Source: Prevotellaceae bacterium (lineage in GTDB: Bacteria; Bacteroidota; Bacteroidia; Bacteroidales; UBA932). Taken from it: a stretch of 5,193 nt of DNA. Location of the stretch: the NCBI GenBank assembly GCA_031279735.1, contig JAITHX010000217.1:1-5193 (forward strand), written 5' to 3'. Numbering within the stretch: position 1 is the first letter of the stretch; every line of letters starts with the position of its first letter. This document shows, in pieces, positions 1-5,193 of this stretch. Under the pieces are notes generated by a model. The model saw only the letters and a program-made list of their open reading frames with translations. It was not told the DNA's origin and searched no databases. Both the position numbers and the translations under genes were made by a program.

Positions 1-1
1 C

Positions 2-118
2 GCCACGAATCTGTTTTGCATAAGCAAATTCAAGCTCTGGGACGTGGAAATGGCGGGCAACGGACTTGGCTATCCCATCCAGAGGGGCTTCAACATAGGT
101 CTTAATCTCACGTTCTAA
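2..118 (+). CDS. SusC/RagA-family TonB-dependent outer-membrane transporter, C-terminal end only (5' partial)
   Basis: Frame 2 is open from the window edge to TAA at 116-118 and encodes 38 residues. They contain ISKFKLWDVEM and YPIQRGFNIGLNLTF, the typical last strands of SusC-like porins, which usually end in a YP-x-QR-x-FN-x-G-x-N-x-x-F pattern. The final residue is phenylalanine, as expected for the beta-barrel signal read by the BAM machinery. Proteins of this family normally have about 1000 residues, so nearly all of the gene, including plug, carboxypeptidase-D-like domain and TonB box, lies upstream. The family imports oligosaccharides or peptides across the outer membrane using TonB energy and works as a pair with SusD. 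The next gene is SusD-like and starts 13 nt later, which supports the call and a shared transcript. The substrate cannot be read from this fragment. Confidence 0.93.
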   Translation, partial: ATNLFCISKFKLWDVEMAGNGLGYPIQRGFNIGLNLTF

Positions 119-131
119 AAAACACATTGCA
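119..131 (+). promoter_or_regulatory. Translation initiation leader without Shine-Dalgarno, SusC/SusD junction
   Basis: The 13 nt between the transporter stop and the SusD start are A-rich (AAAACACATTGCA) and hold no AGGAGG-like sequence. A-rich leaders lacking a Shine-Dalgarno are usual in Bacteroidota. The bases from the TAA onward, TAAAAAACA, are identical to those at the junction before the third lipoprotein gene (3421-3429), with the same distance to the ATG. The leader fits ATG 132 as the start. Confidence 0.5.
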
Positions 132-2075
132 ATGAAAAGAATTACAAAATATTTGCTCGCTCTCGCCGCCGCGCTTTCGATAGGTTCGTGCAGCTATATG
201 GACATCGTTCCCGACATGATTACTACCATCGAGGACAATGCCTTTTCGATGCGCTCGCAGGCGGAAAAAGTGCTCTTTACCTGCTATTCGTATATGCCGA
301 ACGTCGGTTCGACCGGCGGAGACCCCGCCATGCTCGGCAGCGACGAAATATGGCTCGCCGCCCACAGCGAAAGCTACTACTCCGGCAAAAATCTCGCTCT
401 GGGAAATCAAAGCGCCACCATCGGACTGTTCGACTACTGGCGCGGAGCAAACGGAGGAAAAAATCTGTATCGCGGAATCTCCGACTGCAACATCTTCCTC
501 GCCAACATCGGACGCACTTACGACATATCGGAGGCGGAACGAAACCGCTGGAAAGCCGAGGTCGAAGCGCTTAAAGCCTACTATCATTTCTATCTGATTC
601 GGATGTACGGTCCCGTGCCGATAAAGGATGTGAATCTTTCGATTCAGGCGGGAACCGAAGCCACCCACGTGTTCCGCAACACGCTCGACGAATGTTTCGA
701 CTATGTTATAAACAAGATGGATTCGGTGATAAAGAGCGGACATCTGCCCGACGTCATCGAAAACAAGGTGCAGGAGGAGGGGCGAATCACCGAAGGCATC
801 GCCCGCATACTCAAAGCCAAGATGATGGTTTATCGCGCAAGCCCTCTGTTCAACGGCAACACGGACTATCGGGGGCTGACGGACAAACGGGGCGTGGAAA
901 TTTTCAGCCCGGTCAAAACCGAAGACGAAAAGCTCCGGCGCTGGGCGGATGCGGCAAATGCCTGCCGCGAAGCTCTGGACTTTCTGCGCCTGAGAGGATT
1001 GACGCGACTTTACAAATACACCGGCAACGATATCATGTCCGACATGCCGCCGGAAATACGGCTTGACCTCACCCTGCGAATGTCGCTTTCCGAAAGATGG
1101 AACTCCGACATCATCTGGGCGAACACCGGCAACTGGGGCACGGACATACAGCAGCAGACGCATCCCCGCGAACTTATTGCCGGCACGGGCAATACCACTC
1201 AATACCGCGCCAATTTCGGAGTGCCGGTCAAAATACTTTATCTGTTTCATTCCAAGAACGGAGTGCCTGTCGAAGAGGACAAAACATGGAACTACAACGC
1301 GCGATTCACGCCTCGACTCATAGGCGAAGACCAGCAATATAGACTTGCGAGACCGACGGACGCAGATCAGACGCCCCGCACCGTCGGCATGCACTTCGAC
1401 CGCGAACCGCGATACTACGCATCCGTGGGGTTCGACCGCGGAATATGGTTCGGACAGGGCAATACCAACCTGAAACAGTATCTCATGGCAAGAAACGCCG
1501 AAGCCGCCGCCAATGCCGTCATGCACTCGTGGAACCCCACCGGCATGTATCCGAAAAAACTGCTGCATCCGAGAACTTCGGTCACTTCCACCGCCTTCAC
1601 TTTTATCTCTTATCCGTTTCCCATAATCCGCCTGCCGGAAGTATATCTGATGTATGCCGAAGCGCTTAACGAATCGGCAAACACGCAGGCGGCGCGCGAC
1701 GAAGCCATCGGTTTGCTCGACAGTATCCGCGCCCGCGCCGGTCTCAGAGGCGTGAAGGAATCGTGGACTGATTTCTCGAACGACCCCGGCAAGCCGAACC
1801 GACAGGACGGGCTGCGCGACATCATCAAGCGCGAAACTCTCATAGAGTTCGTCTTCGAAGGCCATCGCTTCTGGGACCTGCGCCGCTGGAAGGACGCGCT
1901 CCGCGAATACAACCGGCCGATTACGGGCTGGAACCTCCGATACAGCACGCCGGCGGAGTATTACAACGAAACGCTGCTGCATCAGTCGAAATTCACTCCC
2001 CGCGATTATTTCTGGCCGATTTACGACGATGAAATATTGCGCAATCCAAATACGCTTCAGAATTATGGCTGGTAA
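132..2075 (+). CDS. SusD/RagB-family nutrient-binding outer-membrane lipoprotein
   Basis: This 647-aa protein is the surface lipoprotein that caps the SusC pore and binds the incoming glycan or other nutrient. It starts with a lipoprotein signal peptide: basic MKR, a hydrophobic stretch to about residue 16, and lipobox I-G-S-C with Cys20 as the lipidated residue. The next residues, SYMDIVPD, are typical of a mature SusD N-terminus. Residues 149-163 (AYYHFYLIRMYGPVP) match the conserved helix of the N-terminal TPR-like part. Near the C-terminus are three strong family blocks: FPIIRLPEVYLMYAEALNE at 496-514, RETLIEFVFEGHRFWDLRRW at 567-586, and a terminal block at 621-647 with FWPIYDDEILRNPN and a final Gly-Trp. 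Starch SusD has about 550 residues, so this one is somewhat long, and the middle (about 220-490) is the least conserved part. The gene is the second of a transporter operon. The ligand is unknown. It lacks TTA, CTA and TCA codons altogether. Confidence 0.97.
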   Translation: MKRITKYLLALAAALSIGSCSYMDIVPDMITTIEDNAFSMRSQAEKVLFTCYSYMPNVGSTGGDPAMLGSDEIWLAAHSESYYSGKNLALGNQSATIGLFDYWRGANGGKNLYRGISDCNIFLANIGRTYDISEAERNRWKAEVEALKAYYHFYLIRMYGPVPIKDVNLSIQAGTEATHVFRNTLDECFDYVINKMDSVIKSGHLPDVIENKVQEEGRITEGIARILKAKMMVYRASPLFNGNTDYRGLTDKRGVEIFSPVKTEDEKLRRWADAANACREALDFLRLRGLTRLYKYTGNDIMSDMPPEIRLDLTLRMSLSERWNSDIIWANTGNWGTDIQQQTHPRELIAGTGNTTQYRANFGVPVKILYLFHSKNGVPVEEDKTWNYNARFTPRLIGEDQQYRLARPTDADQTPRTVGMHFDREPRYYASVGFDRGIWFGQGNTNLKQYLMARNAEAAANAVMHSWNPTGMYPKKLLHPRTSVTSTAFTFISYPFPIIRLPEVYLMYAEALNESANTQAARDEAIGLLDSIRARAGLRGVKESWTDFSNDPGKPNRQDGLRDIIKRETLIEFVFEGHRFWDLRRWKDALREYNRPITGWNLRYSTPAEYYNETLLHQSKFTPRDYFWPIYDDEILRNPNTLQNYGW

Positions 2076-2094
2076 TCCTTTAATTTTTACGACA
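2076..2094 (+). promoter_or_regulatory. AT-rich leader that supports ATG 2095 as the start of the second lipoprotein gene
   Basis: The 19 nt between the SusD stop and ATG 2095 (TCCTTTAATTTTTACGACA) are AT-rich and have no Shine-Dalgarno, like the other initiation leaders here. In-frame ATGs at 2029 and 2065 lie inside the SusD gene. Starting there would add 22 or 10 residues in front of the signal peptide, including charged residues that do not fit a signal sequence. ATG 2095 gives a normal lipoprotein N-terminus. Confidence 0.5.
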
Positions 2095-3423
2095 ATGTTC
2101 AAAAATATATTTTTTACGCTTATAGCGTTCGTCTGCGCCGCCGCCCTCGCGTCGTGCGGCAAGGACAATGTCAACGATCCGCACGGAAGCACGGCCGTGC
2201 CTCGGCAGGTGACGGTGAGCCGAGTGGCGGATCGCGAAGGCTCGTCGGTGATCTACTTCAAACTCCCCGACGACAAGAACATCAAATTCGTCCGCGCCGA
2301 ATGGACCACCGACGACGGAAAACACATGGACGCCACCGCCTCGTTCTACACCGATTCGCTGGTGGCGGAAGGATTCAGGGACGCCTGCACGGTGGAAGTC
2401 AGACTGTATTCGGTGAGCACGGGCAATGTCGCCTCCGAACCGGTGCGACAGACTGTCAGCCCCCGCACTCCGCCCTATCTCGCCATTGCCGAAAGGGTGG
2501 CGGTGAACCCTTATTTTCGCGGCATTCGGATCGATGCCGATAACGAAACGAAATCCAGACTGTCGTTCTTCATCTACAAACGGAACGACACGGTGCAGGG
2601 CGGATGGCAGGAACTCGGACAGCTTCATACTTCCGCCCCCAAAGTGGAATATGCGATAAAGGGACAGGATACCCTGGAAGCCACTTTCGCCGTAAGAGTG
2701 AAGGACGGATTCGGCCATTGGTCGGAATACAAACAGCATGTCCTTACTCCTTGGTGGGAAGAACTCTGCGACAAAGGCATGTACTCCGAATGTCGAGTCC
2801 ACCGGCTCGACGATATTTCGGGCGAATACGTGTTCGACGACAAATGCGCCGACTGGGACGGTCATCAGATGCATTCGTGGGGCGGCTCCGACGTGGCTTT
2901 CTCAAGGCTCTGGGATGATTTGAAAATGAAATCCGCCGCTTCCTGCTATCACACCAAACCGCAGGGAAGCAAAATTCCGCAGTCGTTCTGCATCGATCTC
3001 GGCAAGGAGTATTCCCTTAGCCGCGCCATGGTGTGGATGCGCGCTTCGGATACGCGAATGGGCGGCTCAAGCGACGACTGGCAGCACGTGTGGAAAGGCG
3101 GAATGCCCAAACTCGCGCGCATCTACGGCTCTACATACATCGGCAGCGATCCGGCGCACAACCTCGCCGACAATCTCTCCGATCCGAGCTGGCTGTTTAT
3201 CGGCGAAGGCTTTTTTACAAGAGCCGACGGCTCTTCCGACCCGCTTCCGTCGGGCGTCGGCACCGACGACGACAGACTAAAACTCGAAAACGGATTCGAA
3301 ATAGTCTTTTCCATTCCCGCAGGACAAAAAATACGCTATGTGCGCTTCCAGACCGTAGAACTCTATAGCTTCGCCACGGCAGTAATGCTCAGCGAACTCG
3401 AATTTCACGGCTCAGACAAATAA
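2095..3423 (+). CDS. Probable surface glycan-binding lipoprotein, DUF4959-DUF5126-DUF5000 architecture
   Basis: From ATG 2095 the product has 442 aa. The signal peptide (MFKN, then a hydrophobic run) ends in lipobox L-A-S-C with Cys21, followed by GKDN, whose acidic/basic start is compatible with surface export. Three parts follow. Residues about 33-122 are a beta-rich, fibronectin-like module (FKLPDDKNIKFVRAEW, then TVEVRLYSV) resembling DUF4959. Residues about 126-230 resemble DUF5126, with RVKDGFGHWSEY before LTPWWEELCDKG. Residues about 260-440 resemble DUF5000, a galactose-binding-like sandwich: LWDD at 272-275, IPQSFCIDLGKEYSLSRAMV at 294-313, RYVRF at 414-418 and a final LSELEFHG. No catalytic motif is visible. 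Proteins of this type follow SusC/SusD pairs in many Bacteroidales PULs and are thought to be SGBPs, a role inferred here from domains and position. The mature part has six cysteines, unusual enough to note. Domain names come from memory of the families, not a search. Confidence 0.88.
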   Translation: MFKNIFFTLIAFVCAAALASCGKDNVNDPHGSTAVPRQVTVSRVADREGSSVIYFKLPDDKNIKFVRAEWTTDDGKHMDATASFYTDSLVAEGFRDACTVEVRLYSVSTGNVASEPVRQTVSPRTPPYLAIAERVAVNPYFRGIRIDADNETKSRLSFFIYKRNDTVQGGWQELGQLHTSAPKVEYAIKGQDTLEATFAVRVKDGFGHWSEYKQHVLTPWWEELCDKGMYSECRVHRLDDISGEYVFDDKCADWDGHQMHSWGGSDVAFSRLWDDLKMKSAASCYHTKPQGSKIPQSFCIDLGKEYSLSRAMVWMRASDTRMGGSSDDWQHVWKGGMPKLARIYGSTYIGSDPAHNLADNLSDPSWLFIGEGFFTRADGSSDPLPSGVGTDDDRLKLENGFEIVFSIPAGQKIRYVRFQTVELYSFATAVMLSELEFHGSDK

Positions 3424-3436
3424 AAAACATCGAGAC
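3424..3436 (+). promoter_or_regulatory. Translation initiation leader without Shine-Dalgarno before the third lipoprotein gene
   Basis: The 13-nt spacer AAAACATCGAGAC separates the TAA at 3421-3423 from ATG 3437. The stop plus spacer begins TAAAAAACA, the same nine bases and the same distance to the ATG as at the SusC/SusD junction. There is no good Shine-Dalgarno; GAGAC is too weak to count. The position fits the chosen start, which directly opens a lipoprotein signal peptide. Confidence 0.45.
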
Positions 3437-5047
3437 ATGAAAAAGATCATACTCTTACTCTTCGCCGCAGGACTGGCGGCACTCGCAACGTCCTGCACCC
3501 CGATGGACGAAAATCATCGGAAATATGTCGAGGACGGACCCGTAAGCTATCTCGCCAAGATGATACCGGACGAAATAACCATAATCGGCGAGCGAAACAA
3601 GGCTCTCGTGGAACTGCCCCCGATGACCGACCCCAGAGCGAAAACCGTAAAGGTTTACTGGGCAAACAAAACGCAGGTGCTGGAAAAACCGGTGAACGCC
3701 GCCGGCGCAACTTCGTTCCTAATCGAAAACCTCGAAGAAGGAACCTATATCTTCGAGTTCGTGCTCCACGACGACGCGGGCAACAAGTCGCTCACCGCCC
3801 CCGTTACCGCCGAAGTCTATGGCGCGGTTTACGAATCCTATCTGATGACCCGCGCAATAATGGACTACAATTCAGACGATCCGCGCAAACCGACGATAAC
3901 TTTTTCGGAAGTGAAGGACACTTCCATGTACGAAACCGTTATCGAATGGAGCGAAAACGGAACGCGCAAGTCGCTCCGTGCGGACACTGCGAAAAGGGTG
4001 ACGCTCGACAACTTCAACGCCCACTCGTTCCGCTACCGTTCGGTTTATCGACCCGGCAGAACGGATTTCTTCCACTCGCCCTACACCTACGTGATGAACA
4101 CTCCCAAAGCCGACGACATTGAATACGACCGCACCGGCAAGAAATTCACTTTCCCCGACCTTTCGTCCGACGACAACTGGGTGGGCTACGAAATGCTCTG
4201 GACCGACCGCCTTACGTTCGACAGCAAATCGTTTTCCAACACCAGCCGCACCAGCGCCTACACCATTTCGGGATACGAAAGCGCCGAGTTCGCCTATTCC
4301 GCCCTGTTCCGCTACGACGGAGTACAGGTGTTTTCCGAAGTTGCGCTTAAACCCACATCGTCGAGAAACACGTTCGACCGCAGCTCGTGGCGCGTGCCTC
4401 TCGAAACCCGCGCCGACAACGGAGAAGAGTTCGACAACGTGATGAGCGGACCGGGAACGGCGGCGGCAGCAGCGATTTCGGCGAAAAACAAGTCGCCTTA
4501 TCTCTCGCACAAACTGCCGTGGGCTGCCGCCGCTACGGACGGCTTGAACTCGCCCCGCGCTCACATCGACGGCGATTACACCACCTATCTTTCGATGGTG
4601 AAGGGACCGGGAACGGCGTTCGGCTCCGACGGCGGAGCGCACAGCAACGGCGGAGTGTCCAGCAACGATGCCGATTTCGGCACGGAAATCTATTTCATCG
4701 TCGATCTCGGACGGGAAGAAGAGTTCGACTATTTCCGAATAGTCTATCGTCTCAACGGTTCGCTTGGCGCCGCGCTGAAACCGCAGAAAATTTCGCTGTT
4801 CGGCAGCAACGACCCCGCCTGCATCGCCGACCAAAGCAAATGGACGGCGATAAGGGAAAGCATCGAGATGCCAAACAGCGGCTCGGACAGTTCAGCAGGA
4901 AATCCCGACGCCGCAACCAGCTCTTCGGGAAACGTGCTGGTGCCGCTCAGCAGTTACCGCTACGTGAAATGTCGATACGACGCATGGCAGCAAAACAGCA
5001 ATACAATGCAGATTTCCGAGTTCTTTCTCGGCGGAACGGTGTATTGA
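3437..5047 (+). CDS. Probable surface glycan-binding lipoprotein, DUF4998-like N-terminus and discoidin-like C-terminal domain
   Basis: The product has 536 aa. Its signal peptide (MKK, hydrophobic run) ends in lipobox A-T-S-C with Cys20; the mature start, CTPMDENHRKYVEDG, closely fits the DUF4998 family. Residues about 40-130 form a first beta module (VKVYW at 71-75, ENLEEGTYIFEF at 97-108), and VYGAVYESYLMTRA at 128-139 and just after is a usual DUF4998 linker. Similar modules seem to follow at about 151-222 (YETVIEW, FRYRSVYRPG) and 226-307 (YEMLW). Residues about 362-534 look like an F5/8 type C (discoidin) fold: AHIDGDYTTYL, FIVDLGREEEFDYFRI, PQKISLFGSNDP, RYVKCRYDAW and final ISEFFLGG. 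That fold often binds sugars. Two Ser/Gly/Asn-rich stretches interrupt it (397-412 and 480-499). There is no enzyme motif. Being last in the SusC/SusD gene run, it is probably a second SGBP. Its stop codon TGA overlaps the first unit of the repeat array that follows, yet the C-terminus looks complete for the fold. Confidence 0.88.
   Translation: MKKIILLLFAAGLAALATSCTPMDENHRKYVEDGPVSYLAKMIPDEITIIGERNKALVELPPMTDPRAKTVKVYWANKTQVLEKPVNAAGATSFLIENLEEGTYIFEFVLHDDAGNKSLTAPVTAEVYGAVYESYLMTRAIMDYNSDDPRKPTITFSEVKDTSMYETVIEWSENGTRKSLRADTAKRVTLDNFNAHSFRYRSVYRPGRTDFFHSPYTYVMNTPKADDIEYDRTGKKFTFPDLSSDDNWVGYEMLWTDRLTFDSKSFSNTSRTSAYTISGYESAEFAYSALFRYDGVQVFSEVALKPTSSRNTFDRSSWRVPLETRADNGEEFDNVMSGPGTAAAAAISAKNKSPYLSHKLPWAAAATDGLNSPRAHIDGDYTTYLSMVKGPGTAFGSDGGAHSNGGVSSNDADFGTEIYFIVDLGREEEFDYFRIVYRLNGSLGAALKPQKISLFGSNDPACIADQSKWTAIRESIEMPNSGSDSSAGNPDAATSSSGNVLVPLSSYRYVKCRYDAWQQNSNTMQISEFFLGGTVY
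4448..4618 (+). repeat. Pair of perfect 15-nt direct repeats inside the third lipoprotein gene
   Basis: GGACCGGGAACGGCG occurs at 4448-4462 and again at 4604-4618. The spacing is 156 bp, exactly 52 codons, so both copies encode Gly-Pro-Gly-Thr-Ala in frame (residues 338-342 and 390-394). The flanks do not match. This may be a trace of an internal duplication, or chance similarity in a GC-rich gene that reuses the same codons. Confidence 0.6.
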
Positions 5048-5067
5048 ATTATGAATTAAGAATTATG

Positions 5068-5097
5068 AATTATGAATTGCCTGCGGAGTTCATAATT
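5068..5097. repeat. Inverted repeat around the GC core of copy 1
   Basis: AATTATGAA (5068-5076) and TTCATAATT (5089-5097) are perfect 9-bp inverted arms around a 12-nt loop that carries the GC-rich core. The left arm is formed by the preceding GAATTAT unit and the start of the long unit. At copy 2 the preceding unit is GAATTAA-like, so the arms there have one mismatch. The stem is only AT-rich and no T-run follows, so I do not call it an intrinsic terminator, although a hairpin in the transcript end is possible. Confidence 0.6.
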
Positions 5098-5099
5098 AA
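5074..5099. repeat. 26-bp long unit, copy 1
   Basis: This unit begins GAATTGCCTGCGGAG and ends TTCATAATTAA. It is identical over its full length to 5142-5167; with the following GAATT the identity spans 31 bp (5074-5104 and 5142-5172), 68 bp apart. It holds a small GC-rich core, GCCTGCGG, in an otherwise AT-only array. Confidence 0.93.
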
Positions 5100-5120
5100 G
5101 AATTGCCCTGCGGAAATTAA
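5100..5120. repeat. 21-bp variant of the long unit
   Basis: GAATTGCCCTGCGGAAATTAA is a shortened relative of the 26-bp units: it has one extra C in the core (GCCCTGCGG instead of GCCTGCGG) and lacks the GTTCAT segment. It directly abuts copy 1 on its 3' side. Confidence 0.85.
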
Positions 5121-5141
5121 GAATTAAGAATTAAAAATTAA

Positions 5142-5167
5142 GAATTGCCTGCGGAGTTCATAATTAA
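5142..5167. repeat. 26-bp long unit, copy 2
   Basis: This is an exact copy of 5074-5099. It is followed by three further GAATTAA units and a partial one at the window edge, so more copies may exist downstream. Confidence 0.93.
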
Positions 5168-5193
5168 GAATTAAGAATTAAGAATTAAGAATT

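Larger units (their letters stand above)
5046..5193. repeat. AT-rich tandem array of 7-bp GAATTAA/GAATTAT units with nested longer units
   Basis: From 5046 the sequence divides fully into units starting GAATT. There are four 7-mers (5046-5073: GAATTAT, GAATTAA, GAATTAT, GAATTAT), one 26-bp unit (5074-5099), one 21-bp unit (5100-5120), two GAATTAA and one variant AAATTAA (5121-5141), a second 26-bp unit identical to the first (5142-5167), three GAATTAA (5168-5188), and a partial unit cut by the window edge. The array lies after the last gene of the operon and overlaps its stop codon by two bases. Arrays of this composition occur between genes in several Bacteroidota, as I recall; their function is not established. 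I see no gene, promoter or U-tract terminator in this stretch. Confidence 0.93.

Noticed and set aside
2029..2094. Earlier in-frame starts (2029, 2065) for the second lipoprotein gene
   Set aside because: They lie within the SusD coding sequence and would place charged residues ahead of the signal peptide. ATG 2095 gives a standard lipoprotein signal with Cys21.
108..2192. 694-aa open frame on the minus strand across the whole SusD-like gene
   Set aside because: It is in codon register with the SusD gene and exists only because that gene lacks TTA, CTA and TCA codons. Its translation shows no recognisable domain, and the + strand product is a clear family member.
2080..2874. 264-aa open frame on the minus strand inside the second lipoprotein gene
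   Set aside because: It too is in codon register with the sense gene and stops being open at the TCA near 2902. No family features are visible.
3211..3235. Possible terminator: 7-bp hairpin AAGAGCC-GAC-GGCTCTT next to a run of six T
   Set aside because: The T-run precedes the hairpin on the + strand and is a run of A on the minus strand, so neither orientation gives a stem followed by U. It lies inside a conserved coding region.
3872..4834. 320-aa open frame on the minus strand inside the third lipoprotein gene
   Set aside because: It has the same cause: it is in codon register and ends upstream where a TCA codon occurs in the sense gene. Its composition is Val/Arg-rich, as expected of a shadow frame.
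5068..5097. Intrinsic terminator after the last gene
   Set aside because: The 9-bp stem is almost pure AT and is followed by AAGAATTG rather than a T-run.
4387..5127. 246-aa + strand frame that runs into the repeat array and reads MNYELRIMNYELPAE at its end
   Set aside because: It overlaps the third lipoprotein gene out of frame, is Arg-rich like other shadows, and its ending is merely the translated repeat. Such repeat-derived peptides should not be annotated.
5046..5193. CRISPR array or transposon end
   Set aside because: Units are far too short and contiguous for CRISPR repeats and spacers, and no transposase, terminal inverted repeat or target-site duplication can be seen in the window.

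Overview
The window comes from a Bacteroidota genome, most likely of the order Bacteroidales. The evidence is the end of a SusC-type TonB-dependent transporter, a SusD/RagB-family lipoprotein and two further multidomain lipoproteins, all on the + strand, with very short spacers and no Shine-Dalgarno sequence before any start. The coding DNA is moderately GC-rich. The genus cannot be fixed from this sequence alone.

Layout: positions 2-118 hold the last 38 codons of a SusC-like outer-membrane porin. After 13 nt comes a complete SusD-like lipoprotein gene (132-2075, 647 aa). After 19 nt comes a lipoprotein of 442 aa (2095-3423) whose three parts match my recollection of the DUF4959, DUF5126 and DUF5000 families. 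After another 13 nt comes a lipoprotein of 536 aa (3437-5047) with a DUF4998-like N-terminal half and a discoidin-like (F5/8 type C) C-terminal domain. The rest (5046-5193) is an AT-rich array of 7-bp GAATTAA/GAATTAT units with three longer GC-containing units inside it. The array runs off the window edge, and its first unit supplies the last two bases of the final gene's stop codon.

How the genes work together: this is the glycan-capture part of a polysaccharide utilization locus (PUL). SusC and SusD form a lidded outer-membrane pore, and the two downstream lipoproteins are placed and built like surface glycan-binding proteins (SGBPs) that hold carbohydrate at the cell surface. No glycoside hydrolase, sulfatase, sensor or sigma/anti-sigma pair lies in the window, so the substrate cannot be named. 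The promoter must lie upstream of position 1.

I found no tRNA, rRNA, CRISPR array, transposase or phage gene. Long open frames on the minus strand are shadows caused by a lack of TTA, CTA and TCA codons in the real genes. I see no convincing new system. The least ordinary items are the nested repeat array at the 3' end and some features of the two binding proteins.
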